From: Euphorbia lathyris
Taxonomy: Eukaryota > Streptophyta > Magnoliopsida > Malpighiales > Euphorbiaceae
Direction: 5' to 3'
Assembly (NCBI RefSeq): GCF_963576675.1
Contig: NC_088916.1
Span: 7,083,001-7,147,000, forward strand
DNA length: 64,000 bases
In this document: in pieces, positions 52,973 through 64,000 of the stretch
How the letters are laid out: every line of letters begins with the position of its first letter
Numbering within the stretch: the first letter of the stretch is position 1
Made by a program: the position numbers and the translations under genes
Notes under the pieces: model-generated
The model's database searches: none
Told to the model about the DNA's origin: nothing
The model's input: only the letters and a program-made list of their open reading frames with translations

Positions 52973-55868
52973 TGTAGACACCGGGTCGGAGGACCTGTGA
53001 CGAAAACCTGAAAACAAGACGGTTGAAGCGATTGATTCCGGAAGTTTTGAAAAAATATATAAAGAATAATAAGCGAAGGAAAATCGGCGGCACGGGACGT
53101 GCGCTCGGCGTCCGTCGGACGCACCGCGAGTGGCACGCTCTCGACGTCCGAGCAATGCCCGGGTCCGGTGGCATGGTGCGCGCTCTCGTGGGCCGCTGAG
53201 CGCACGCGCCCGGTAGCGCGAAGCGCGCGTTCGGCGGCCGCGACGTGTGAGCGTCCGACAGCGCGGAACGCGCGCTCGGCGGCCGCGGGGTGCGCATGCC
53301 CGACGGTGCGAGGCACGCCCCGAGGGTCGTCGGGCGGGCGCCCAACCACGTCGGGCGAACGCCCGACGAAGGTCGGGCGCGGGCGCCCAACCTTGCGTTG
53401 GGCGGCCACCCAACAAGGTTGGGCAGTAGCCCAACACAAGGTTGGGCGGCCACCCAACCCCAATGGGCGACGCCCAATTTCGTTTGGGCGTCGCCCATTG
53501 GTCCGGGGACCCGTTTGCCTATAAAAGGCACGGATCCCCATGCAAAAGAGAAAAGGAGGGATTTTTTGGATAGCTTTCTCACTCTAAACATTTTTAGAGA
53601 GAGAGAGTGATTTTTTTGAGAAAAATATTTTTTTTCTCAAAAATTCCAAATTTCCTAAAGTTCAATTTTTACTAAATTTTCATTAAAAACGGAAGATCGT
53701 GGTTCGTGGAATCAATCGGCTTCGACCGTCAGATACCGAATTTAAGGTATTATCCGAGGACTAGACTCTTTATTTTATTTAATTTATTATCTTCTTCTAT
53801 TTATTTTTTTATGCTATAGTTTTTATTCGTTTAGATATTTATTTATTTCGTCACATTTTATTTAATTAGCGTATTTATTTAATTTTCATGTCGTGTTGAA
53901 TAAAAATTCGGTTTTGTTTTAAAATAAAAAAAACCTCGTTTTGATATCCCAATACGAACCGTGATCCGATAAAAAGGTAGTTCGGGTATCGAAAACGTTG
54001 TAATTATAAGTTTTTAATTTAAAAGAAATTTCTAAATAATGTTTTGAAATAAAAAAACGTCGTTTAGGAACTTCCGTTTTCGACTATGATCCGTCTTGGG
54101 TAGTTCGGAAATCCAAAACGATTGAATTAGATTTAATGTAAAGCTTTTGAATAAATCTGGAAACATTTAGGAGTGCTGCTGTAATTTACCTATTCTGTCA
54201 CTAAAGGCTGTTTACCGACGGATTTTCCGTCGGTAAATCTGCCAAAACGTAAAAAATGCCATTTCAGCCCCTTTTTCCTAACTTTTAAGCTTTTAATCTT
54301 TAATATATATATGTATAATTATGTAATATATGTTTTTCAAATTATTTTGGACCTTTAGCATATATAATTATTTGATGATATTTGTATACCATTTTTTATA
54401 CTATTTTCTAAATATAAGTATAATCATGTATATGTATTTCCTTTTTATTAATTTAGGCTATGTTTTAAATGATAGTTATTTGGTATTTTGAGAAATAATT
54501 GATAGACATTAGTATATGTTATTTTTGGTATTTAAAACTATATTAGTTATGTATATATATATAGTGTTGGGATATTTGGGTTATTTTGTTGATTATTGAA
54601 TGAAATTATTTTTGGGTAGATGTTATTTTCTTATTCATAAGATTTACTTATTATTTTCACATTTTTTTTGTATAAATGTGTTGTACCTATTATTTTCATA
54701 TTCATATAGTTTCTTTTGTGTTAACTCTTACTTTCATACCTTCTTTTTTGATTTAAATGTATATATATATATGTCTAAATTATTTTCTTTATTCTTTTGG
54801 CCCATTCATGGGTCCATGTTCCAAATGAGTATTATTTGAGTGTGAATATTAGTTTAAAGGGGTTTATTATTGTAATTATAATAAGTAGAGAATCCATTAA
54901 GGAAAAGGGGGAAAATAAATCACAAAAAGAGTTTTCAATTTAATTATTTAAACTAAAAGGTTTTTTTAGAGATTCTTAATGTAAATAAATAGTGTTTTCT
55001 TGACATTTCAAATCGTTTCTTAAAACATCACGCTTTAAAACCTTAGTCCATTCCAAACGACGGATTAAGCGAGCCTTGTAATTAAAATCGTTTTCATTGT
55101 AAATAATAGAGTTTTGAATCGTTTTCTTAAATGATTTGTACAAAATAAAATTGACTTGTATGTTTAACCACGTTTTCTCATCAAAGGTTTTTTTTATCTC
55201 AATGTTTTCAAACACTCGAGTCGTTCCAACGGCGATTCGGGTAAACTTCATCAAACGGGGTTTTAAAACGCACCTAAATCGTTCCAACGGCGATTAAGGT
55301 GCGAACCATGTAAATAAACTCGTTTTGGGGGAACAAGTTAGTATAGAATAAACACACGACATGACTTTTAAATACGGTTGTAAATAAATCACTTCTTTCT
55401 CCCCCTCTCTGTGTATGTATAACATAAATGGGTGATTCTTTACTAATATGGCTTTTCAATAATATATGCTCAAAACGGTTTCAAAAAAGAGAGAAAGAAA
55501 AGGGTTTCAAATGAATTTTAAACTTAAAGAAGTATACGATTAGTCCGTTATCGCCTAACATGCTGAGTAGGAGGCCGGTGGTTCATAACCGGGCGATGTC
55601 GGGGTGCCTAGTAGCCTTTCTCTAGAAAGGAGCTAGCCTTCTCGGCTCGTATCTAAGTTTCCCGAACCCACACCGGTCTCCCGCAAGGGATCGGTGTTCA
55701 TTTTCCCATTCGTGGGTGGCGACTCTTCCATATCTCCGAGCTCCGGTCCTGCCGAGCAGCTTGATTCCACGATTGGTTGCTTTCGGCGCCAATCACCGCT
55801 TACGTCGCCATGAGGTTGTCCACCCCCCGGTCCGCCCGAGAGATTAGGCTGCGGCACCTCGTCTAACA
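52973..55868 (+). repeat. Gypsy 3' LTR
   Basis: It is 2896 bp. It has the full GC-rich repeat block (about 53,317-53,480) with many GGGCG..CGCCCAA palindromes; the TATA box TATAAAAG is at 53,520. It ends TCTAACA before ACAAC. It is near-identical to the 5' LTR outside that block. Confidence 0.93.
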
Positions 55869-56863
55869 ACAACCTTATTCATTAAGAAGAAGGGTAAAAA
55901 CACCCTGCTAGCACAAATTTACGTAGATGATATAATATTTGGTGCTACTGACGAATCTATGTGCAAAGAATTTAGTAAACAGATGCAAACTGAGTTCGAA
56001 ATGTCTATGATGGGAGAACTCAACTTCTTCCTTGGACTTCAAATCAAGCAAGGGAAGAACGGCATCTTCATCAGTCAGTCTAAGTACGCAAAAGAATGTT
56101 AAAGAAATTCGATATGGAAGATTGCAAGCCCATATCAACCCCAATGGGTACTGACACTGTCCTGTGCACGGATGAGAAAGGTAAGTCAGTAGACAGTAAG
56201 TTATATTGAGGTATGATTAGCTCTCTACTCTATCTTACTGCTAGTAGACCTGATATTCAGTACTCAGTATGCTATTGCGCTAGATATCAAGCTGACCCCA
56301 GAGAATCACACCTTATAGTTGTAAAAAGAATTTTTAGATATTTGCAGAGCTCAGTTAATGCAGGTTTGTGGTATCCAAACTCGAACGACTTCACACTCAT
56401 TGGATACACTGATGCTGACTATGGACGGGACAAGCTAGAGCGTAAGAGCACTTCTGGAGGATGTCACTTCCTTGGAAGCTGTCTAGTGTCTTGGTTCAGC
56501 AAGAAGCAGTCATTAGTTGCCCTGTCTACAACTGAAGCTGAGTACATTGCTGCTGGAAGCTGTGTGGCCCAAGTCCTATGGATTAAGCAACATCTTGAGG
56601 ATTACAGTGTCAAAACAGAAACAATTGAAGTCAAATGCGATAACAAAAGCGCTATTGACCTATCAAAAAATCCAATCCAACACAGCAGGATGAAGCATGT
56701 CAGCATAAGACATCACTTCATCAGAGATCGTGTACTCAAAGGTGAGATCAAGCTGACCTACGTACCAACAGATGAACAGCTTGCGGATATCTTCACTAAG
56801 CCTCTGGCTCGTGAGCAATTCAGCATATTAAGGGAAACTATCGGTATGTGTAATCATGTTTAA
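55869..56863 (+). pseudogene. Copia reverse transcriptase 3' part and RNase H
   Basis: Directly after the gypsy element the copia frame resumes: catalytic IYVDDIIFGAT (near 55,920), FFLGLQIKQ, then a one-base frame change near 56,098 and a TGA near 56,207. From 56,213: SLLYLTASRPDIQYSV and the RNase H with YTDADYG, STTEAEYIAAGS, KCDNKSAIDLSKNP and DIFTKPLA, ending at TAA 56,861. Confidence 0.9.
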
Positions 56864-57265
56864 TAAATTCTTGATCAATATTGAGTGATTATACTATATG
56901 TCGAGTAGTTAATGCATGCTAAGTAACTTACTCAAACTGAGCTAAACTGAATAACATAGAATCACCTTATGCTGACTAGACATACATGCTGAGTGATTAC
57001 TACAGGCTGAGTTACTTCTGTATGAAAATCTCTTCTACGTAAAACTGAGCACTCAGTATTTCAAACGTTTAGAATTCCAAATACTGAGTAAAATCTATTT
57101 AACATTAAATGCTAGCACACGCGCCATAAATAGCCACCTAGGATGACGTAATCGTAATAATTAAGAAAACAAATGCGCAGAACATGTCATAAATGCCAGA
57201 TTACTGTCGTTTGATCATCTCGAGGTAAAACGGCTACCCCAATGTTCTAGATCAACTCGACCCTC
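56864..57265 (+). promoter_or_regulatory. Noncoding between pol and the third ORF, with internal promoter
   Basis: This region is rich in CTGAGTAA / ACTGAGTA words. It has no ORF and leads up to the TATA box at 57,266. Confidence 0.5.
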
Positions 57266-57273
57266 TATAAATA
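57266..57273 (+). promoter_or_regulatory. Internal TATA box of the copia third ORF
   Basis: TATAAATA lies 107 bp upstream of the ATG at 57,380, followed by a CT/A-rich leader (ACATCTCTTTACACTTTG). It suggests separate transcription of the third ORF. Confidence 0.5.
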
Positions 57274-57379
57274 GTGGACGAATTCCCACTCACATCTCTT
57301 TACACTTTGAAATCTCTAGCAAATTGATTTCTATATAAATCCCTAATCTTCAAATACTCTCAAAGAATCCCTAAAAATC

Positions 57380-60316
57380 ATGTCGGATTTCCAAAACATC
57401 CCCGGAGCTGATTATGACGGCAATCACTCCGATGAAAACCCCCCATCTCCTGCTCAGCAGGAATACGTCGAAACTCCCACTAAGTCTCAAAGACAAGGCC
57501 AGCATGACCAAACTCCGAGCAAGAACCCCCAAGCTGACCTCGCAACCTCTTCGAAAAGGAAGAAGAAGAAGGAAAAGAAAGAACCAGAAAGAACCTATTC
57601 CCCAATTTTCGGCAGCGTTAGGGGATGGAAAATTGATCGCTCCCGCTGGTTCTCTAAAGGATTTGTCGAAGCTGAAAAGCCCTTCTGCGAATGGATCTCT
57701 AAGAATGGCTGGATTGGGTTGTTCTCTATCCGTGAAGCCACCTATCCTGAGTTAGTAAGGGAATTCTATGCCAACTTGTGAGCTGCTGACGATGACAGTG
57801 ACTACATGGTCACTAAGGTCAAGGGGAAGAAGATCTTTGTTAAGCCTCCTTATCTCGCTACACTGCTAAATCTAAAGAACGAAGGAGACGAACTCAGAAC
57901 CACAAACGATTCCGGTAAAATCAACTACCCTGTTGAATTTTGTAAACCGAAGGAGCACAAGGGAGAAATAGCCAGTACGTGTATGGGTCAAAATCAAAAG
58001 ATGGCTCACTACATTCTGACCAACTTCATCTATCCCAAGATCAATGCTCAATCCTCTGCATCTAACTTCGAGCAGTGCTTCATATGGCACATGCTGACCT
58101 ACCAGCCACTCAACATGCCTGTATTCCTTATCGGCGGATTTAAGCGGAGCACAGGAACCCTTAGGTTGGGGTCCTTTATTACAAATATCCTTCAAGATCA
58201 CCGAGTGAGCTTAGTAGAAGAAATTCAAGTTTGGGGTACGGAGATTTCTGCAGGTATTCTATTCAGCTTGGCTTATGACCAACCAATTATACCAAGGAAA
58301 GGAAAAGGAGCGGCGGTTGAAGGAGCACAAGCTATGCCGACCAAGAAGGGAAAGAAGGTTGTGGAGCAACCTCGTACTGACTGCACCAGGCAAGATAAAA
58401 GCGAAAAACTGACCAAGCCGCTAAAGACATCAATACTGTCCTGAAGAAAATTCGGATTGTATCTAGCGTGCAGAAGGTTGTTGCTGAGCAAGCCAAGTCA
58501 GCTGGGAAAAGGCCCGTTGTGGCTGAGGAAGAAGAAACTGAGGATACTCCGGAAACACCTCTGAGAAAGAAGAAGAGATCTTCTAGTCTGAGTCCAATTG
58601 ATGCTGCCCCTCTTGGCTTTGTCGTCTCTAATGATTCCCATTTCGTGAGAAGTCAAGAGATTGACCTTGAGAAAACCCCTTCTGACCAGGAAAATGAATT
58701 GGGAGATTTTGGAGGATAGTTTGATGCTGAGCGAACAGCCAATGTTGATGATGAGCAAGATAAGAATGCTGTTGGGCAAACTAAGTCAGTTGATGCTGAG
58801 CCAACTGAACTACAAGCTGACCAAACGGTAAGAGTTCAAACTGTGAGAAGCCTTAATGCTGACCTAGAGCTAAACTCTTCATCTGAGTCTCTTGACTCAA
58901 TCGATCCTGACCCCTCACCTTAAACTAAAAAGGTCAGTTCTGAAAAGCGTTTTAAATGCAAAGCTTACAAGTCCAACTCCCTAGACCTATTGGCTGATTC
59001 TCCACTTAGAGAACCAATTACTGACCTAACTGGACTTCAGTACGAATTCTTCTCCTCCGTCATAGAACCAACTCCGGATCAATTCACACAAAAGCAAGAC
59101 TCTGTTACTCATACTGAGGAACAAGCCAAGACTCCTAAAAATCCAATTTCTGCCGAGCAAGAGCTCGAAGTTCAAGCTGCTCAAGAAGGTGAGCGAGCAA
59201 AGGAAAATCCTGTCCATATAAGTTCTGAAGTAACTCCTCCTGCACCAACTCAACTTCAGAATGATACTGTGCAGGTCAATATCTCTGCCGATCCACCTCC
59301 TCCTAATCTTGAAATGCAGAATGTTGAACAGTCAGTCCCTACTGCTGATCTGAACAAAAGTCCAGCTGTTGATAATGCTGGCCCATCTGGTACTGGAAAG
59401 CAACCTACTCAAATACCGGCCGCTGAGCAAACTCATGAGGCAACTTATGCCTACCTAAATACTACTGAGTCTGGGCGTCGAATCATTGACTCAGCTCAAT
59501 CCATTCTCCAGGATTTGACTCCCTCTCATGCCGATGCTGCTGGGTTCGTTAATGTTAAGTCAACACACCTCTCTTCTGTCACTCAGCTCCTGAATGAGAT
59601 CAAGGGTCTCAAAGATCTTGTGAGTGTCATGACAACTGTTCAAATAAATGCTGGCTGAACTGCAGTTAATGATGGTAAATCACATGGATTCCCTCCAAGG
59701 CCAAATAAATACTATGTCTGCAGTAAACACGGGATATGCTACCTCTGCTGAGGTTGACCACCACTTCACCAAGCTACACTCTGAGCTGACCGATACCCGT
59801 GCGCTAATTTCCTCCTCTTCCCAGTGTTCGATCGGGCAAATTAGTGAAGCTATCCGTCTACTCAACTTGAGTAAGGAAGAGATGGATACTGACTTGGTAA
59901 AAACAAATGAAATCTTGCAATACTCCCAAGCCACCTTCAAACATGTGCGCCACACGAATGTTCAACGTCAGTTCTACGATTCGGCTTTGCTCAAAATGTA
60001 TCATCAAGCTTATGCTAGGCTGGCTGACACGCTGACCTGGATTGGGAAATCATAAGAATATATTCTCAGTATGCTTAGTGCATCCATTCGAGTCCCCGGA
60101 TCCATTATAGACGATGGCGTTCCTGTCTTCGACGATCTTAGGGAGAGCACGAAACAGCTTAAGGCGTACTCAGTGAGATTGACTCGTGCTGTTCTGAATG
60201 ACACCTTCATTCCTCCTCCGCCCGATGCTGGCAAAACGGGGGAGAAAGAACAAGCTGATGGAACTCAGCACAAATCAGGGGAAGCAGGAGAAGCATCTGG
60301 TAGTCAGCAGCAATAA
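57380..60316 (+). pseudogene. Copia third ORF (Sirevirus env-position ORF; putative plant transposon protein domain)
   Basis: The ATG at 57,380 starts a Ser/Pro/Lys-rich N-terminus, then a region like the 'putative plant transposon protein' domain (RWFSKGFVEAEKPFCEWI, LVREFYANL, KGKKIFVKPPYLATLLNL). A long Pro/Gln/Ser-rich stretch follows (58,450-59,650), then helical Leu/Glu/Ser sequence ending GSQQQ. Stops include TGA at 57,779, TAG at 58,717 and TAA at 58,921; frame changes lie near 58,420 and 59,655. Sireviruses commonly carry an ORF here. No membrane segment or signal peptide is visible, so I do not call it an envelope protein. Confidence 0.7.
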
Positions 60317-60954
60317 AGAAACGCCATGGAAAAGGCAAAGTTAATCCTGCCCATCAAGCCCAAGTCAACAGAAAGAAATAGACTAGTCATTAGAACTTGA
60401 CTTGTAGTATTGTATTTGGTTTTGGTGTTTTCTATTTTTTTTGTATGCTGTCTAACCATCTATCTATTTTAAGCATCTTTTTTTTAAACTGACTTATCTA
60501 CATATGATGCTTACTTAAATATGCTATATGCTGAACTGTCTTAAATGAACAAACAATCGAAGGAACATGCATGAAACTCTCAACACACATTTACTCTCAT
60601 ACATGAATACACCTTGCTCTGATACGTAAATTCATAGATATAATCTCTCTGATACCTAAAACTGACCGTGTATCAAACTGAGTAAACACATGTTCCAACA
60701 TATTGACCTCTTCTGAAAGCTAACCTAGGACCATCTGAATTAGATCTTAGAAGGTCTAGAATTGAACTTAGTCAGTACAAGCATGTTTTGATTTTTCTCA
60801 ATTAAATCTTGGAAGGTTTAGAATTAAGTTAAGATAATGGATGCAACCCTTACGGGGGAGGAATTTCAGAAGAATGTAAGGCAACTCAATCATGGGGAAT
60901 TTCAAAAATGAGTTCCATAATTAAAAATTTTGCCAACATCAAAATGGGGGAGTT
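60317..60954 (+). other. Copia 3' untranslated region and polypurine tract
   Basis: No coding sequence. The polypurine tract AAAATGGGGGAG is at 60,941-60,952 just before the 3' LTR. Confidence 0.8.
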
Positions 60955-62443
60955 TGTTGAAACACCTTTCCAACGTAATTTTAATTTGACAAAATTATTT
61001 AAGTTAATCCATGATTAAGACAATTAAATTTAAGTGCTTTGATTTAATTGTACTAATGCGTTTGTTCAATGTTGAGTATAAAAATATCTATAAGAACAGA
61101 AATCAAATTAAGACAGAACATAGTCAGCATGACAATATAGCGCGGGCTGAGTAAAGAATAACTCAGTACGAAAGAAGGAAAGTCTTCTTCAGAACTGAAG
61201 CTTACAAATGAAGCTGATCACAGAAGCTGAGTGAAAAGCAACTCAGCATAAAAGAAGAGAAGTCTTCTTCGGAACTATATCTTGCAGAACGAAGCTGACT
61301 GTGGAAGCTGAGTGAAAGGCAACTCAGTATCGAAATTGGCAACAATCAAAGACAACGGCTATCAAAGTCATGCTGAATGATTTTAAGGACAACACCAATG
61401 ATCCGTTTGCTAAAAGAAAAGATCTGACAGTGATCTGCACCAATTCAGAAGCTTTGGAATTATGCATGGATATAGTTTCGAGACGTATGGGTCAAATGTC
61501 CGCTGGCTAAATGACGAAACCTGCACAAGAAGACAAACCTGCGAGAAGAAGACAAGCCTGGCGCCTGCGGAATTCAGACGACAGGATTGGCCTACAAATC
61601 TGAAGCTGACCAGAACAATGTCGGAAGGAAGAGCCGTTTGGATTCAACGGATAGATCCGAATTCAAATGATTGTGTCTTCAGATTTCAACTATAAAAGGA
61701 CAAGTACACTTCTTGGATCCTTTGCCGAAAAAATACAAGTGAAAATGAGCATACATACAAAGCACATCAAAACAAGAAAAAGATCTTACATCAAATTTCT
61801 ATCTCTGTGTAAAAGCTAGATTGATTTTGTAATTATCTAAAGTGTTCTTTGTCTGAAAAAGAATAAGTCTGTATCAATTGTAGAATTGAGAGAGTTGTGC
61901 TGAGTACTCGGTTTTAAGTACTCAGTGGTAGAGAAATCTAGGTGTTCGGTTATAGCACTTAGTAGGAGTTGAGTAGATGAATAGAGGACGGTACTCTTGC
62001 ATATTCAACTGCCTTGTAAACGGTTTGTGCTCTACCTTTAAAGAGCTCAGTATTGGATTGAAAAAGCCCGGAGGAATTCTGGGGACTGCACGTAGGCGGA
62101 GAGGCCGAACCAGGATAAGTCGTGCTGAGTAATTTCTATCTCTCTCTCAATATATATCTGTATGTGTTGCTTGATATATTTACTCAGTATATAAATTGTT
62201 CAAGCTGACACTGAGTAGATCAGAGTGTTGAGTTGGAATCTGACCACAAAAGTGTCATTTCCCAACTCTCAAGTAAAACAGTTCTAGTCAGTATCTGACT
62301 AAAGCCGTCTTACGTATCACTCGGCCGTGCTGACCAAAACTGAGTTGTGAAACTCAAAGATTTATATTAAGTCAGCATAATTAAAACGAAAAAGTTATAT
62401 TAGTTCCTAACCCCCCCTTAGAACTAATCACATGGGACCAACA
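60955..62443 (+). repeat. Copia 3' LTR
   Basis: It is 1489 bp, TGTTGAAACACC to GGGACCAACA. The TATA box is at 61,691. It closely matches the 5' LTR. ACAAC follows at 62,444. Confidence 0.93.
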
Positions 62444-62448
62444 ACAAC

Positions 62449-63938
62449 TTCCTTCTGCTCTTTGGGTTCAATTATTATGCGGTAAATATAGAAAGGACAA
62501 GGTTTTTGGGGGTCCTAAGGATAGAGTGGTTAATTGTTCCTTTCTTTGGAAAGGCCTTAATACCGTCTTTGCTGAATTTTGCTCAGGGATTGGGTGGAAT
62601 GTGGGAAATGGTAAATCCATTAAATTCTGGAAGGATACTTGGATTGGCAATAAATCTTTATTGGAAGTTTGTGAGTCTGTACCGCCTCTTGAGATTCAGA
62701 ACTGGAAGATTGCAGATATGGTGGATTATGAAGGGGAGCGGATTTGGTCAAAGTTTGATTCTTTTCTCAATCTGGAGTCGCTCTTGAGAATTAGAGGAGT
62801 TCAGATCAGTAGCAAGGAGGAAGACAGGGATAGTTACTGTTGGTCTCTAACAAACAACGAGGCTTTCTCTTGTAAATCGGCTTTTCAGACTTTCTACCAG
62901 GAGTTGGATACTTCGCATCCTGAAGTGTGGAAGACAATTTGGGCATTAAAAGTGCCTTATCGTATTAGAAGCTTCCTGTGGCTAGGAGTTAAAAAAAACA
63001 GATTGCTTACTAATTCTGATAGGAAAAGGAGGCATTTAGTGGAGTCCAGAGCTTATAGCAGATGCAGAGGTCATGAAGAAACTTTGTGCCATGCTCTCAG
63101 AGATTGTGAGAAAAGCAAAGAGATTTGGAGGAAAGTTCTCCCTTTAAAGGTGTTGTCTTCATTTTTTTCTCACTCGGAGCTTGATTGGTTTGTGGATGGG
63201 ATTAATGGTAATCTGTTGGCTGAATTGAAGTATGGTGTTCTCTTATTTGTGGTGGTATGCCATCAGATTTGGAAATGGAGAAATGAGGAGATCTTTGGAG
63301 GGGAAACGGTTGTTGTACCCAATGTGTTTGAGTTCTTTTCCAGTAAGATTTGTACCTTGGTTGATAGCTTCATTGAGGATCCTTTGGCTAGGGCGATCCA
63401 GAAGAAAGAGGTCCATCTCTTAGGCTGGTGTAAACCTAGCGAAGGTGTGGCTAAGCTGAACACTGATGGCTCTCGTCTAATGGATGGGAGAATTGCCACG
63501 GGGGGGGGGGGGGTCCTGAGAGATGATGCTGGTGGTTGGATTTCTGGTTTCTCTCAGAATTTGGGTATGGGCTCGTCCTTTGCTGCAGAGCTTTGGGGAA
63601 TATTTTCTGGCCTTAGGTTAGCTAAAAACCTAGGGGTGAAGAAGCTTCTGGTGGAATCGGATAACCTTGAAGCGGTCAAGTTGATCTCAGGGAGTAATGC
63701 TATTTGCTTAAGTAGCCAAAATTTAATCAAAGGAATTAGAAGGATTTGCTCTTCCTTTGATTGTCTTAGCTTCAGTCATATTTATAGGGAGCAAAACCGG
63801 GTTGCGGACCGACTCGCGCTTGAAGGTCATACAAGTAGGTTAGGCCTCTCTACCTTTTCCTCTCCTCCGTGCTTCATCTCATCCCTGATTCTGGATGATT
63901 TGGTGGGGGTCAGCTTCCCCAGGCTGATCCCGGTTTAG
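62449..63938 (+). pseudogene. LINE ORF2, 3' part: zf-RVT and RNase H
   Basis: This continues LINE ORF2 in frame after the copia element (QLPSALWVQLLCGKYRK). The zf-RVT region is ALKVPYRIRSFLWLGVKK, then SRCRGHEETLCHALRDCEKS. The RNase H-like domain has LNTDGSRLMDGR, a run of glycines, FAAELWGIFSGL, VESDNLEAV and HIYREQNRVADRLA, carrying the Asp/Glu/Asp/Asp metal ligands. It ends with TAG at 63,936. A 12-base G run at 63,500-63,511 is a slippage-prone site. This part is open; the defects are in the 5' part. Confidence 0.9.
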
Positions 63939-63982
63939 GCGGCTGTGTTTTGTTTTATCTTTCCTTTCCTACCAAAAAAAAA

Positions 63983-63997
63983 GTTTTACATAATTAA
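63983..63997 (+). repeat. Right target-site duplication of the LINE
   Basis: GTTTTACATAATTAA follows the A-tail and matches 25,782-25,796 exactly. Confidence 0.85.
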
Positions 63998-64000
63998 TTA

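Larger units (their letters stand above)
36104..55868 (+). mobile_element. Ty3/gypsy retrotransposon, Tat/Ogre-like, 19.8 kb
   Basis: It is bounded by LTRs of 2764 and 2896 bp starting TGTAGACACC and ending TCTAACA, with an exact 5-bp duplication ACAAC. The gag-protease-RT-RNase H-second RNase H-integrase order, a long leader, and extra DNA between integrase and 3' LTR are features of the Tat lineage. Unusual items are four gag-like modules and an antisense intron-containing PMD gene. The pol region has frame changes and stops after the reverse transcriptase. It is inserted in the copia reverse transcriptase and is the youngest of the three nested elements. Confidence 0.92.
30606..62443 (+). 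mobile_element. Ty1/copia retrotransposon, Sirevirus (SIRE)-like, interrupted by a gypsy element
   Basis: LTRs of 1490 and 1489 bp, an initiator-Met-type primer site, the order gag, protease, integrase, reverse transcriptase, RNase H, and a long extra ORF before the 3' LTR fit the Sirevirus lineage. Without the inserted gypsy element it is about 12.1 kb. It interrupts LINE ORF2. The gag-pol frame has several stops and two or more frame changes, so this copy is defective. Confidence 0.9.
25797..63982 (+). mobile_element. L1-type LINE, interrupted by nested LTR retrotransposons
   Basis: The LINE occupies 25,797-30,605 and 62,449-63,982 (about 6.3 kb), ending in a short A-tail (63,973-63,982). 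A 15-bp target duplication borders both ends. It has a DUF4283 / zinc-knuckle ORF1 and an ORF2 with endonuclease, reverse transcriptase, zf-RVT and RNase H. The reading frame of ORF2 resumes exactly across the copia insertion (30,605 to 62,449), which confirms that both halves belong together. Stops and frame changes in both ORFs mean it cannot move by itself now. Confidence 0.9.

Noticed and set aside
57380..60316. Calling the copia third ORF an envelope gene
   Set aside because: No signal peptide, transmembrane segment or fusion-type region is visible; the N-terminal part fits a different plant domain better.

Overview
The window looks like nuclear DNA of a flowering plant, most likely a eudicot. 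It is AT-rich intergenic sequence with GT-AG introns, TATA boxes of the TATAAATA type, F-box genes with an FBA-like domain, and many plant-type transposable elements. Nothing in it fixes the species. There are no rRNA, tRNA or CRISPR features that I can support.

Left part (1-25,780). A small dispersed array of related F-box genes sits in transposon-rich sequence: an intact copy (833-1900), a relic reduced to its start codon and 3' flank (13,665), a copy with one in-frame stop (14,153-15,238), and a second intact copy (20,468-21,553). They share 5' leader sequence with a probable 5'-UTR intron and share 3' flanks, so they arose by segmental duplication. Between copies 1 and 2 lies a nested Mutator-like element (MULE): an outer MULE (2313-8748, 10-bp target duplication) contains a Harbinger-like element (2365-3865, TAA duplication) and a second MULE (4009-8430, 9-bp duplication). 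The second MULE carries a broken DUF1985/Ulp1 protease gene, a transposase remnant and a small coiled-coil ORF with its own TATA box. A hAT-type MITE inserted inside the end of a Harbinger-type MITE (12,199-13,102), several other MITEs, and two LINE fragments fill most of the rest. One unrecognised ORF lies on the minus strand (24,629-25,171).

Right part (25,797-63,982) is one LINE interrupted twice in series. The LINE (about 6.3 kb without insertions, 15-bp target duplication at both ends of the 38-kb block) has a Ty1/copia element of Sirevirus (SIRE) type inserted in ORF2 (30,606-62,443, 1.49-kb LTRs, initiator-Met-type primer site, extra third ORF). That copia element has a 19.8-kb Ty3/gypsy element of the Tat/Ogre type inserted in its reverse transcriptase (36,104-55,868, LTRs 2.76 and 2.90 kb, exact 5-bp target duplication ACAAC). 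The order of insertion is LINE, then copia, then gypsy.

The gypsy element is the most unusual object. Its polyprotein appears to contain four gag/capsid-like modules in tandem (two complete, two half-length) before protease, G-patch, reverse transcriptase and two RNase H domains. Between integrase and the 3' LTR it carries an antisense, six-exon, 665-codon gene of the plant mobile domain (PMD) family, with a TATA box and five GT-AG introns all in phase 0. Intron 1 holds a TTTTTACTATTCACG minisatellite. A 39-bp tandem repeat (14 copies) and three hairpins with a shared loop motif lie nearby. The coding regions of all three large elements carry stops and frameshifts, so this copy of each is probably not autonomous, although the LTR pairs are still very similar.
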